DNA of 64,000 nt from Aedes albopictus (taxonomy: Eukaryota > Arthropoda > Insecta > Diptera > Culicidae): NCBI RefSeq assembly GCF_035046485.1, contig NC_085137.1:39671066-39735065 (forward strand), read 5' to 3'. The notes below the pieces were generated by a model. It saw only the letters and a list, made by a program, of their open reading frames with translations, was not told where the DNA came from and searched no databases. The position numbers were made by a program, and so were the translations under genes. Of the stretch, positions 35,696-46,698 are shown in pieces (position 1 is the stretch's first letter; each line of letters opens with the position of its first letter).

Positions 35696-36619
35696 AGTTA
35701 CGTTACTGGGGAAAAAACAACAGTAGGTTGCTTTCTATCTATCTAAACAATATATACTTTAGCTACAAGATTACCATATAACATACCGAAGTGGTGAGTG
35801 AACCTAAACTCTAACGTGATGGAACGAACAAAAGCATACAATAATTTAATGTTGGAATTAAACACACGATGACAAAAGAAAGACCTCTATGATCACTGCT
35901 TTCCATAATACGAGATAGATGGGAAAAATTATTTATTCACTAAAAATGTTCCTTTACCGACACACTTTTGCGTTACCTAAGCCAGCTCAACAAAAGTTAG
36001 CACAATTTATCGTATTCATTGTAAAAACATATTGAAAAACTGGTTTCTGTCTTCGTGTGCTGCAATTTCAGTAAACTATGACCTTAATTTGATAAAATCA
36101 ACTCGAATGTTGATGTTTTTCGGATAACCAACCGAAATGGTATGTTTGACATACGTAATGTCTGAAGTTCATAGGCACAAACATGTTTCATAGGATCGCT
36201 CAAAATCTACAGGGCTGTTGACGAAGAAGTTGCCAAAGCAGTACATAAAGGGTTCTTTAAACATCTGCAGTTTTTGGATAGTAATCGCAATATCTTTTCA
36301 ACCATATTTTGATATCATATAATCCAAAAAATGTGTCTGGTAAATCCATAATCGAATCAAACAACATTTCTAAACTTGAACTGAACTCATTTGTACATGG
36401 CAGTCAGCACACAAAAGAATTATTACACAGCGAAACATTTTGTTGTCTCAGAAGCGAACTTATATGTCTCTGACAGTTTCTGGGTCGCTGAATCCGAATC
36501 GGGCTCAGATTTGCTCCAGCACGTCAGGATTTTGAGCTATACCTCAATTTATAGGGCAAAATATGTGATTTTGGGCTTTTTTTTACTGAAAGCCATTTGG
36601 CATGAAAATTATTTTTTAA

Positions 36620-36885
36620 AGCAATTAAAGTGTAAATTGGTCGATTAACATCTAAACTAACGATTTATGCCAAATATTTCGTTTTACATAATTAAATTTG
36701 ATAATTTTAAGCATTTTATTTTGGGTACAATATGTGCCATACAAGCCAACCTCCAAAACTTGCGTGCAAGTTGAGTAGTCAACTTAAAATGCTTGAAACT
36801 ATGAAATTTGATTTGGTAAAACGAAATATTTGGCATAAATCGTTAGTTTAGATGTGATTCGACGAATTTACACTTTGATTGCTGA
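36620..36885. repeat. large imperfect palindrome inside the hAT-like element
   Basis: The arms ACATCTAAACTAACGATTTA (36648 onward) and TAAATCGTTAGTTTAGATGT (to 36855) are exact inverses. Pairing continues outward with mismatches (TGTAAATTGGTCGATTA against GATTCGACGAATTTACA) and inward through AAATATTTCGTTTTAC. The centre (about 36720-36780) is unpaired. Duplicated at 39361-39626. Confidence 0.8.
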
Positions 36886-38003
36886 GCGGTTCCATATCAT
36901 TTCAGCAACGAGTAAATTTCATATTTTTTTATTTCAATTAAAACTTGCATACAAGTCTTTGGGGGAGAAAAAAACCGTTTTGCATACTTGGATCACCATT
37001 TTGAATCTAGCGTTACTTATGAGAGGGGCCTATGAAAAATGCACATGATATCTTCAAAAAATTGTATCTCGAAAACGGTTTGTCCGATCGGTTTGGTGTC
37101 TTCGGCGAAGTTTTAGACAATTGTTGGTGCTATATGGAAAAAATATGCACGGTAAAAAAAAGTTTGGTTTTTGTTTTTTGAACTAAAATATAGATTTTCC
37201 CTTAAAAGTTACATGTCAATAATTTTTTAATTATCCTTATGTTATAGCTGACTGAAAATGCTATCTAGTGTACAGTGGGTTGTTCTGGAGCTGCAAGCTA
37301 AAAGTACTTCGGAAACATTTTTCTAAGATGCACCGTTTAGAAGATATTACTGATTTAATATTGATTTTTTTGATAACCTAATAAGTTTTGGCCCTTTTCG
37401 GATGTACTCCGTATTTCTCCAGTTTCAAAAGTATTTTTTTCGGAAAGATTGGAAAATTTTGAGTTAAAATGACACTGACAGCTTAAAGATTCGAGTGAAA
37501 TTCTCTGCCTTAAAAGTATTTTTGAAAAACAAGTTACAAAGTACCACTATCAGGAACAATGATGGTGTAAATCAAAAGAGCACACATTTCATCCGCTCAG
37601 TACGGACATGCTTGGCCATTGCAAAAGGTAATTATATCTGCAAATACCGCATTAATGAAAAACTTCCCCATCTAGGGGTTCAACAAACAGTTTTACTCTT
37701 CAAACTAAATTTTTTTCCAAAAAAAAATTTTTGAGATAACACCAGATCTCGACGTTTCATGCACTTTTAAGGCATTTGGCATCAAAAAAAGTTTTTTGAT
37801 TTCGAAATTTTCATGTATCCCTACCTTGGGATATTTTTCGTGTTTCAAAACAGCCAAACTTTGACCGCTTTGGGCCACCCCTTAGCGAAGTCCGATTGAG
37901 CTGAAATTTTGCATGGGGACTTTTTTTGAGGAGACGAAACTTTTGAGCACTACCCGTTTTTGAAATTCGAAAATTCGATTTTCATTGGCACCCTAATATA
38001 CAA

Positions 38004-38154
38004 GGAAAAGTGGTTGTTAAAAGTCAAACATTTTTCCTACATGAAATCAGCGAACTGGCCTCAAGTCTTTGCTCTTAGTAGATGCCTTGGGGTCTAAACT
38101 TAAGGTTTAGGAGGAAGACGTTCACTTTCTATCGGGCAGTTTTTGCCAAATGAC
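38004..38154 (+). repeat. partial satellite monomer between the two hAT-like copies (B3)
   Basis: About 0.85 monomer, ending at GCCAAATGAC where the sequence jumps to AGATAAAGCTGACTC, internal to the hAT-like element. The same monomer, with the same private variants, reappears complete at 40746 onward. Confidence 0.95.
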
Positions 38155-40737
38155 AGATAAAGCTGACTCTCCTCTATCTGTTAATGGGAAAAGTTTGCAT
38201 AAAATATTGAGATACGCCCAGGATGGACGAGAAAAGTAAGCGTTTGAAATGGTTGTTAGGCAACACAAATGTTGGTCCAGATCTTTATTATGGTTTAAAA
38301 TAAGGAATAATAAACTGATTTTAAATGTATCCAAATTATGACAGCTTGATAGGCGATGATGATGTGCAACAAAAGTTTTTTGTTTTTCTTTTCTAAAAAG
38401 ATTCTTGGCCTTGGGCTGCTTCATTTCCGAAAACACAGTTACGTTACTGGGGAAAAAACAACAGTAGGTTGCTTTCTATCTATCTAAACAATATATACTT
38501 TAGCTACAAGATTACCATATAACATACCGAAGTGGTGAGTGAACCTAAACTCTAACGTGATGGAACGAACAAAAGCATACAATAATTTAATGTTGGAATT
38601 AAACACACGATGACAAAAGAAAGACCTCTATGATCACTGCTTTCCATAATACGAGATAGATGGGAAAAATTATTTATTCACTAAAAATGTTCCTTTACCG
38701 ACACACTTTTGCGTTACCTAAGCCAGCTCAACAAAAGTTAGCACAATTTATCGTATTCATTGTAAAAACATATTGAAAAACTGGTTTCTGTCTTCGTGTG
38801 CTGCAATTTCAGTAAACTATGACCTTAATTTGATAAAATCAACTCGAATGTTGATGTTTTTCGGATAACCAACCGAAATGGTATGTTTGACATACGTAAT
38901 GTCTGAAGTTCATAGGCACAAACATGTTTCATAGGATCGCTCAAAATCTACAGGGCTGTTGACGAAGAAGTTGCCAAAGCAGTACATAAAGGGTTCTTTA
39001 AACATCTGCAGTTTTTGGATAGTAATCGCAATATCTTTTCAACCATATTTTGATATCATATAATCCAAAAAATGTGTCTGGTAAATCCATAATCGAATCA
39101 AACAACATTTCTAAACTTGAACTGAACTCATTTGTACATGGCAGTCAGCACACAAAAGAATTATTACACAGCGAAACATTTTGTTGTCTCAGAAGCGAAC
39201 TTATATGTCTCTGACAGTTTCTGGGTCGCTGAATCCGAATCGGGCTCAGATTTGCTCCAGCACGTCAGGATTTTGAGCTATACCTCAATTTATAGGGCAA
39301 AATATGTGATTTTGGGCTTTTTTTTACTGAAAGCCATTTGGCATGAAAATTATTTTTTAAAGCAATTAAAGTGTAAATTGGTCGATTAACATCTAAACTA
39401 ACGATTTATGCCAAATATTTCATTTTACATAATTAAATTTGATAATTTTAAGCATTTTATTTTGGGTACAATATGTGCCATACAAGCCAACCTCCAAAAC
39501 TTGCGTGCAAGTTGAGTAGTCAACTTAAAATGCTTGAAACTATGAAATTTGATTTGGTAAAACGAAATATTTGGCATAAATCGTTAGTTTAGATGTGATT
39601 CGACGAATTTACACTTTGATTGCTGAGCGGTTCCATATCATTTCAGCAACGAGTAAATTTCATATTTTTTTATTTCAATTAAAACTTGCATACAAGTCTT
39701 TGGGGGAGAAAAAAACCGTTTTGCATACTTGGATCACCATTTTGAATCTAGCGTTACTTATGAGAGGGGCCTATGAAAAATGCACATGATATCTTCAAAA
39801 AATTGTATCTCGAAAACGGTTTGTCCGATCGGTTTGGTGTCTTCGGCGAAGTTTTAGACAATTGTTGGTGCTATATGGAAAAAATATGCACGGTAAAAAA
39901 AAGGTTTGGTTTTTGTTTTTTGAACTAAAATATAGATTTTCCCTTAAAAGTTACATGTCAATAATTTTTTAATTATCCTTATGTTATAGCTGACTGAAAA
40001 TGCTATCTAGTGTACAGTGGGTTGTTCTGGAGCTGCAAGCTAAAAGTACTTCGGAAACATTTTTCTAAGATGCACCGTTTAGAAGATATTACTGATTTAA
40101 TATTGATTTTTTTGATAACCTAATAAGTTTTGGCCCTTTTCGGATGTACTCCGTATTTCTCCAGTTTCAAAAGTATTTTTTTCGGAAAGATTGGAAAATT
40201 TTGAGTTAAAATGACACTGACAGCTTAAAGATTCGAGTGAAATTCTCTGCCTTAAAAGTATTTTTGAAAAACAAGTTACAAAGTACCACTATCAGGAACA
40301 ATGATGGTGTAAATCAAAAGAGCACACATTTCATCCGCTCAGTACGGACATGCTTGGCCATTGCAAAAGGTAATTATATCTGCAAATACCGCATTAATGA
40401 AAAACTTCCCCATCTAGGGGTTCAACAAACAGTTTTACTCTTCAAACTAAATTTTTTTCCAAAAAAAAATTTTTGAGATAACACCAGATCTCGACGTTTC
40501 ATGCACTTTTAAGGCATTTGGCATCAAAAAAAGTTTTTTGATTTCGAAATTTTCATGTATCCCTACCTTGGGATATTTTTCGTGTTTCAAAACAGCCAAA
40601 CTTTGACCGCTTTGGGCCACCCCTTAGCGAAGTCCGATTGAGCTGAAATTTTGCATGGGGACTTTTTTTGAGGAGACGAAACTTTTGAGCACTACCCGTT
40701 TTTGAAATTCGAAAATTCGATTTTCATTGGCACCCTA
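38155..40737. mobile_element. 5'-truncated second copy of the hAT-like element
   Basis: Corresponds to 35414-37995 at an offset of 2741-2742 bp. The only differences I noticed are one substitution (ATTTCGTTTT at 36677 against ATTTCATTTT at 39418) and one inserted G in AAAAAAGGTTTGG near 39902. The left terminus is missing; the right terminus and ATATACAA are present (40738-40745). It arose by tandem duplication of a 2.74-kb segment of element plus satellite, not by transposition. Confidence 0.9.
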
Positions 40738-42553
40738 ATATACAAGGAAAAGTGGTTGTTAAAAGTCAAACATTTTTCCTACATGAAATCAGCGAACTGG
40801 CCTCAAGTCTTTGCTCTTAGTAGATGCCTTGGGGTCTAAACTTAAGGTTTAGGAGGAAGACGTTCACTTTCTATCGGGCAGTTTTTGCCAAATGACGATT
40901 TAGGGTGGGTTACCCATATACAAGGAAAAGTGGTTGTTAAAAGTCAAACAGTTCTACCACACAAATTCAGTGAACTGGCCTCAAGTCTTTGCCCTTAGTA
41001 GATGCCTTGGGGTCTAAACTTAAGGTTTAGGAGGAAGACGTTCACTTTCTATCGGGCAGTTTTTGCCAAATGACGATTTAGGGTGGGTTACCCATATACA
41101 AGGAAAGTGGTTGTTAAAAGTCAAACATTTTTCCTACATGAAATCAGCGAAATGGCCTCAAGTCTTTGCTCTTAGTAGATGACTTGGGGTCTAAACTTAA
41201 GGTTTAGGAGGGAGACGTTCACTTTCTATCGGGCAGTTTTTGCCAAATGACGATTTAGGGTGAGTTTCCTGTATACTAGGAAAAGTGGTTGTTAAATGTC
41301 AAACAGTTCTACCACACAGAATCAGTGAACTGGCCTCAAGTCTTTGCCCTTAGTAGATGACTTGGGGTCTTAACTTAAGGTTTAGGAGGGAGACATTCAC
41401 TTTCTATCGGGCAGTTTTTGCCAAATGACGATTTAGGGTGAGTTTCCTGTATACAAGGAAAAGTGGTTGTTAAATGTCAAACAGTTCTACCACACAGAAT
41501 CAGTGAACTGGCCTCAAGTCTTTGCCCTTAGTAGATGCATTGGGGTCTAAACTTAAGGTTTAGGAGGGAGACGTTCACTTTCTATCGGGCAGTTTTTGCC
41601 AAATGACGATTCAGGGTGGCGTTATCCATATACAAGGAAAAGTGGTTGTTAAAAGTCAAACAGTTCTACCACACAAATTCAGTGAACTGGCCTCAAGTCT
41701 TTGCCCTTAGTAGATGCCTTGGGGTCTTAACTTAAGGTTTTGGAGGGAGACGTTCACTTTCTATCGGGCAGTTTTTGCCAAATGACGATTTAGGGTGGGT
41801 TACCCATATACAAGGAAAGTGGTTGTTAAAAGTCAAACATTTTTCCTACATGAAATCAGCGAACTGGCCTCAAGTCTTTGCCCTTAGTAGATGCCTTGAG
41901 GTCTAAACTTAAGGTTTAGGAGGGAGACGTTCACTTTCTATCGGGCAGTTTTTGCCAAATGACGATTTAGGGTGGGTTACCCATATACAAGGAAAAGTGG
42001 TTGTTAAAAGTCAAACAGTTCTATCACACAAATTCATTGAACTGGCCTCAAGTCTTTGCCCTTAGAAGATGACTTGGGGTCTAAACTTAAGGTTTAGGAG
42101 GGAGACGTTCACTTTCTATCGGGCAGTTTTTGCCAAATGACGATTTAGGGTGAGCTTCCTGTATACTAGGAAAAGTGGTTGTTAAATGTCAAACAGTTCT
42201 ACCACACAGAATCAGTGAACTGGCCTCAAGTCTTTGCCCTTAGTAGATGCCTTGGGGTCTAAACTTAAGGTTTAGGAGGGAGACGTTCACTTTCTATCGG
42301 GCAGTTTTTGTCAAATGACGATTTAGGGTGGGTTACCCATATACAAGGAAAAAGGTTGTTAAAAGTCAAACATTTTTCCTACATGAAATCAGTAAACTGG
42401 CCTCAAGTCTTTGCCCTTAGAAGATGATTTGGGGTCTAAACTTAAGGTTTAGGAGGGAGACGTTCACTTTCTATCGGGCAGTTTTTGCCAAATGACGATT
42501 TAGGGTGGGTTACCCATATACAAGGAAAAGTGGTTGTTAAAAGTCAAACAGTT
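40738..42553 (+). repeat. ~178-bp satellite, block B4
   Basis: About ten monomers. Their order of private variants (for example GATTCAGGGTGGCGTTATCC near 41610) matches the block near 27935 and that near 57625, so this region was copied as a long unit. It ends at the LTR retrotransposon insertion within CAGTT|CTACC. Confidence 0.97.
42550..42553. repeat. target-site duplication AGTT (left)
   Basis: AGTT directly before the 5' LTR, repeated at 54476-54479 directly after the 3' LTR. The undisturbed monomer has CAGTTCTACC once. Four bases is usual for Ty3/gypsy integrases. Confidence 0.92.
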
Positions 42554-43080
42554 TGTAGCGGTATTTGATAGAGATCCAATAAATTATGTTTATCTTATGA
42601 GGAAGCGAAGCAAAACGAATAGCAATATATAGTCAATATCATTTACAACGAACAGCAGTATATTTCATTACTTGCATGCAATAATGAATTTAGATCACTC
42701 ACGAATAAACCCAGTTTGCTCCGCGGAAGTTATCGTTCACTCACTTGGAGCGTACATAACTCATCTCACCAAACATGCGCCAGGGTCCGTTGGGATTGAG
42801 TAACATCTCCCGTCGGGATCACTTGTCGTTTCTTTTAAAATAATAAGACGTGAATGTAAAGAATTGAACCGAGCTAGCTTAATGCGAAATGCTTGAGAGG
42901 GAAAAGGACAAAATCACTGATCGGCTCAAAGGGTAATCGGGAACCGACTTTTGATAAGATCGTTCCTCGATTTCCGGTACGAAGGCCAAAACCCGAAATA
43001 CGGCTTTACTGAGGCATCTCAAGTTCTGTCTCGTCCACTTTGATCTGACCCGTGGAAGAGGCAGGAGTGTGAAGTCTTTT

Positions 43081-43086
43081 TATAAG
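43081..43086 (+). promoter_or_regulatory. candidate LTR TATA element
   Basis: TATAAG preceded by a T run (CTTTTTATAAG). A TCAGTG initiator-like motif lies at 43141, about 60 bp downstream, farther than the usual 25-30, so the pairing is uncertain. Repeated at 53180 in the 3' LTR. Confidence 0.35.
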
Positions 43087-43288
43087 TAGTTTCGCGGTGT
43101 GATTGTTCAAGGTCTGTAAAACGTGAGAAGTGTCTTGTGATCAGTGCATTAATTGTTAGATATTTCCCTCCCGATAGGTATATAGTGCTAAAGTAATTAA
43201 TTAGCTAGGTTGTGCGGTGCTGTGCGTGATTGCCAAAGTTAAGAAAAGGTAAGAAGATAATGAACGCTTCCTGAACAAAAACCTCACC

Positions 43289-43310
43289 CCGTCGAATAGC
43301 CGTTCGACGG
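43289..43310 (+). other. LTR hairpin
   Basis: CCGTCGAA pairs perfectly with TTCGACGG around the 6-nt loop TAGCCG, with CTTTTTATTT after it. Its role is unknown: RNA structure or 3' end formation are possibilities. Repeated in the 3' LTR at 53388-53409. Confidence 0.6.
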
Positions 43311-44379
43311 CTTTTTATTTGCTAGTTTCGTTTCCCGCACCACCAACCTCCCCGCTCGACACACCGCACCGATTTACGCCAGAATTCCACACTTCTGACC
43401 CCACGCGCCAGCTTCGAAGTTTCCTAACTGCCGGCCGGAGTTAGAAGGGAGTTTGCGTCGTCACCATCGCACTCCATCAGAGCGATTTTCCCGCCGTGAC
43501 GCAGAATTCACTGCGCCAGCGGCCCTCCCGGCGTCACCAACCGGCGCCATTCATTCGCGGCCCCCTTTTGTTCATCCGCGTGGGCCAGCGTCGCCGAGGC
43601 GACGCGAAGGACGGGGCGACGGTACCGGCAATGCAGAGACGGTAAAGCAGAACCGACTGTAAGTAGACCGCCACTATTTCTATATTGATGGAAGAAGCCA
43701 AGTGAAGATTGTGTGAGAGTGGGAAGCGTTCGAGAAGCTAAAAATAGATTGATAGGAAAGTAGAAATCCGCACAGATAGGAGAGAGTAATAGGGAGAGGA
43801 AAAGTGAGAGTTTTGAAAATGTGAAGTGGGTACCCGAGTAGAAATGTAAGACGGATAGAATAAATGTTATTAGAAGTTTTGGTGTTTCTCTAAATGTTTG
43901 CAAGTTATTGTGTTAGTTTGAGTCTCCCGTTATTGATGCACTGATTGAAGGATAGTTTTCACGTTTCGTTCTTTTGTTGTTGTAGTTTTGTTGAAGTGTT
44001 GTTACTCCAAGTCGGACTGCTTGGGATACTCAGTCCTCCATTTCGGTCCTGAAGCGTGTAGGTAATTGTGGTCGAGACGGACTTGGCCGGTGATGAGATC
44101 AGTCGTCCACGTGCCTTCGGTATCGGTAGGAAGTCGCGTTTCCGGTTATTATTTGGGTCGGTCAGTCGATAGCGTTTTGAGTACTTTTTAAACGTGGGAT
44201 ATTTTGCTAGCTCGTTCGGTAGTTTGATTCAAAACTGAACTCGCCCTGAGGTTTGAGTTTGCCGGGCAACTTAGAACGACAGGTGGTCCTCTTCGGAGGT
44301 GGCGCATAAGCCACTTGTTTTCCCTTCAACCCGAAGCCCTAGTATAAATTCCCTGAGCCGCCTCGTGCCGGCTACAAAT

Positions 44380-44390
44380 TGGCGCCCAAC
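44380..44390 (+). promoter_or_regulatory. primer-binding site, tRNA-Lys type
   Basis: TGGCGCCCAAC begins three bases after the 5' LTR. It is complementary to the 3' end (GTTGGGCGCCA) of an insect tRNA-Lys for 11 nt; the following TGCAAGG no longer matches. tRNA-Lys priming is typical of gypsy and Osvaldo-type elements. It starts minus-strand DNA synthesis. Confidence 0.8.
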
Positions 44391-44575
44391 TGCAAGGTTT
44401 CGAAATACGTACTATTTTTGTTGAGTGTTATCTAAACTTTTTGAGTTAATTGCAAGTTTATGTTCGTTAATTAGACAGTTGTTTAAAGAAATAAGTAAAA
44501 CCGCTTTTTCGTATTTATAATTCCTTGGTGATTGTTGAGTTTGTTTGTTATTTGTTTTTGGAACATTTTGTGGAA

Positions 44576-46645
44576 ATGGCTGCCAAATTCCCTCGAGCAG
44601 ACCATTTAACGAATGAAGAAGTAGACTACGAACTTACCATTAGAGGTAGACGTGAGGAAATAAAAGACGATTTAGGTGCTAAACATCGTCTGCTAAGAAA
44701 CTTGTTTTTCGAAGATGTTAAAGAGAACAGAACTCACACGTCTCGTTACACGATGGATCAAGAATATGACCACATTACTGGAAAACTCGATACTCTAAAC
44801 CAAAGATTACAAAAAGGTTTCGATGATAAAAGTATATCAAGGCTGAAACATTATCTGATGAGAGTTGAGCGTTGCGTTGCGGATGATCCTCGATCGTCAC
44901 AATTGAAGGAAGAACTATGTCAGGAGATCAGTTCCATGTTGAAACGTTTCGCTCCTAAGGACCCTTTTTACAAAGAGTCTTTGAATGTTGGGCAAGTTGC
45001 TGGAGCTGTAGGTGGCATTTCTTTACAAGATCATATGCATGAAACAGAAAGACCGGAGGGTAATGGTTTGCAAAATAATCCAGAAGACTTAGAACAGGGA
45101 GAATCGCGAAATACTTCTACAGGTGCTTTTCCTAAAGCCATAACAGACAAAGTTAGCTCTTCACCGCATAAGTCAACAGTAGATGAAAACGAGGCATTAC
45201 GAAGACAGATTCAGATGTTGGAAAAACAATTAGCGGAATTCCGTGCCAATGCACAAATCAACCTTGGTGATTTGCCAGGCCAAGGTAAACCTAGTAATAG
45301 ATTCCAATCAAATGATCTCGTTCACCAAGAGCATATGTCCCAGGGTCAACCTGAGAATACTTCCGGGTTAGCACAGTTTAGAAGGAGGGATTATAGAAAC
45401 GGGGAAACGGCAGGAAACGAGGTTCAAAACTGGAGAAGTGAGCAAAGGCCTGATAGGTCACGAAGGAGCAGTTATAACACAGTTAACTCAGAGGAAGAGA
45501 ACAGGAGGGAATCTGATCAGAGAAGAAACAGAGGAAGTCATGGATTTTTCCAGGATGGGGATAGGAACCAATTTAGACATAGAGCTCATGAACTAGAAGC
45601 AAATCTGAATCAAAGTAGAGGAAGTAATAGAATGTACGTAGAGTCAGGTGTTGGACAAGGCCGGACACATAATAGTAGATCTGATATCCGTAATAATGTA
45701 CCTCACCAACCTTTTGAGGAAGACGATAATACTTACCCACATTTTCCCAGACGTCCAGCAAGTGAAACGGATATTGTAAATGCTGACAGACGGATGGAAA
45801 AATGGCATCTTACGTTCAATGGTGACTCTCGACAAAGATCATTAGAAGACTTTCTCCATAAAGTTCAAAGACTAGCTCACATGGATCGGATCGGCAAAGA
45901 TATATTACTTCAGCGTATCCACACCATTTTGAGAGGTGAGGCGTACGATTGGTACCTTTGCTATTCAGATGAGTTCAGGAACTGGGAAGACTTCGAAGAA
46001 CGAATTAGATACATGTACGGCAATCCTAACAAAGATCAGGGCAATCGGCAAAGAATATATGAACGGAAGCAACAGCGTAACGAAACATTCCTAGCTTTTA
46101 AAATGGAGATTGAACGTTTAAACAAACTTCTCTCTACCCCACTCGATCAGGGCCGATTATTCGAGATCATCTGGGACAACATGCGGCCCCATTATAGATC
46201 CAAACTAGCCTGTATAAACGTTAGGGATCTATATATGCTTGAGTACTATGCTTATCGAATTGATGCCAATGATTCGTCTTTTCGACAAAGGGAAGTTCCT
46301 GTCAGAACAGCAAATGCCATCCATAATATAGAGGCGACTACCGAATCAGAGAAATCCTACTCTTCTGACTCAGAGGCGGAGGAAGTCAATGAAGTCGGTA
46401 GAAAGTTTGATAAAACTAAAAATAGAGTCCTTATGAATCAGCAATCTAGGGTTAATAGGGAAACGCCTGAAGACAAGACCATTCCTCTTTGCTGGAATTG
46501 CAATAAAACTGGCCATCTCTGGAGGTACTGCAAAGAACCTAGGAGAATTTTTTGTTATGCATGTGGGAATCCAGGAAAAACTACGGTCTCGTGTCCGAAC
46601 CACGTTCGAGATACGCAGCCGGCAACCCAACGATCGGGAAACTAA
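44576..46645 (+). CDS. gag: Gag polyprotein of the Ty3/gypsy element
   Basis: Structural protein that would assemble the cytoplasmic virus-like particle and package the element RNA; 689 aa. I chose the ATG at 44576 (AAATGGC, good context). The frame is open to 44525 upstream but without an ATG. Features: a short coiled coil near residues 203-227 (NEALRRQIQMLEKQLAEF); a long R/N/Q-rich, probably disordered stretch (about 255-400); a retrotransposon Gag capsid-like domain near 400-500 (WHLTFNGD...LQRIHTILRGEAYDWY); an acidic/Ser patch near 590; a CCHC zinc knuckle CWNCNKTGHLWRYC at 639-652; and a second, imperfect knuckle CYACGNPGKTTVSC at 660-673 with Lys in place of His. The gene ends in a -1 frameshift signal. 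Confidence 0.92.
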   Translation: MAAKFPRADHLTNEEVDYELTIRGRREEIKDDLGAKHRLLRNLFFEDVKENRTHTSRYTMDQEYDHITGKLDTLNQRLQKGFDDKSISRLKHYLMRVERCVADDPRSSQLKEELCQEISSMLKRFAPKDPFYKESLNVGQVAGAVGGISLQDHMHETERPEGNGLQNNPEDLEQGESRNTSTGAFPKAITDKVSSSPHKSTVDENEALRRQIQMLEKQLAEFRANAQINLGDLPGQGKPSNRFQSNDLVHQEHMSQGQPENTSGLAQFRRRDYRNGETAGNEVQNWRSEQRPDRSRRSSYNTVNSEEENRRESDQRRNRGSHGFFQDGDRNQFRHRAHELEANLNQSRGSNRMYVESGVGQGRTHNSRSDIRNNVPHQPFEEDDNTYPHFPRRPASETDIVNADRRMEKWHLTFNGDSRQRSLEDFLHKVQRLAHMDRIGKDILLQRIHTILRGEAYDWYLCYSDEFRNWEDFEERIRYMYGNPNKDQGNRQRIYERKQQRNETFLAFKMEIERLNKLLSTPLDQGRLFEIIWDNMRPHYRSKLACINVRDLYMLEYYAYRIDANDSSFRQREVPVRTANAIHNIEATTESEKSYSSDSEAEEVNEVGRKFDKTKNRVLMNQQSRVNRETPEDKTIPLCWNCNKTGHLWRYCKEPRRIFCYACGNPGKTTVSCPNHVRDTQPATQRSGN

Positions 46646-46698
46646 ATTTGGAGTGTAACACGGGGAACCAATCCACTCCGAATGCAGAAAGTGTTCCC
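46636..46698 (+). promoter_or_regulatory. programmed -1 frameshift site with pseudoknot
   Basis: GGGAAAC (46636-46642) is in the X XXY YYZ register of gag (G GGA AAC) and the gag stop TAA follows immediately. Four nt later TTTGGAGTG (46647-46655) pairs with CACTCCGAA (46674-46682), nine pairs including one G-U. The loop segment GGGAAC (46663-46668) can pair with GTTCCC (46693-46698), forming a pseudoknot. The pol frame lies at -1 and is closed upstream by TAG at 46540-46542, so the shift must fall in this overlap. GGGAAAC is an established slippery heptamer in retroviral gag-pro overlaps. Confidence 0.85.

Larger units (their letters stand above)
34273..37995. mobile_element. 3.7-kb hAT-like non-autonomous element with long inverted ends
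   Basis: Begins TAGGGTGCCAATGGAATG and ends CATTGGCACCCTA. The inverted ends are ~290 bp (about 34273-34571 and 37708-37995), diverged by small indels. An exact 8-bp target duplication, ATATACAA, flanks it (34265-34272 and 37996-38003), splitting a satellite monomer. A TAGGG terminus with an 8-bp duplication fits hAT elements. The interior holds four TTAGGGTGG motifs (34727-34895), a large palindrome (about 36620-36885) and no recognisable transposase. The longest frame (123 codons, minus, 35324-35695) is unidentified. Confidence 0.8.
42554..44376 (+). repeat. 5' LTR (1823 bp)
   Basis: TGTAGCGGTATTTGATAGAG at the start and CCTCGTGCCGGCTACA at the end. Promoter candidates are TATAAG at 43081 and TATAAA at 44344-44349. 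An 8-bp hairpin, CCGTCGAA/TTCGACGG (43289-43296 and 43303-43310), is followed by CTTTTTATTT. Short ORFs in the GC-rich part (43453-43662 plus, 43508-43903 minus) recur identically in the other LTR and have no recognised product. I found no difference from the 3' LTR by eye. Confidence 0.96.

Noticed and set aside
36391..37734. ORFs of 64-85 codons in the hAT-like element, repeated at +2741
   Set aside because: They recur only because of the tandem duplication; no transposase or other domain could be recognised.
43453..43903. ORFs of 69 and 131 codons in the LTR
   Set aside because: Repeated in the second LTR at 53552-54002 because the LTRs are identical; no recognised domain, and GC-rich composition alone explains their openness.
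46543..46600. ATTTTTTG or GGAAAAAC as the frameshift site
   Set aside because: Neither sits in the X XXY YYZ register of gag, whereas GGGAAAC at 46636-46642 does and has a downstream pseudoknot.
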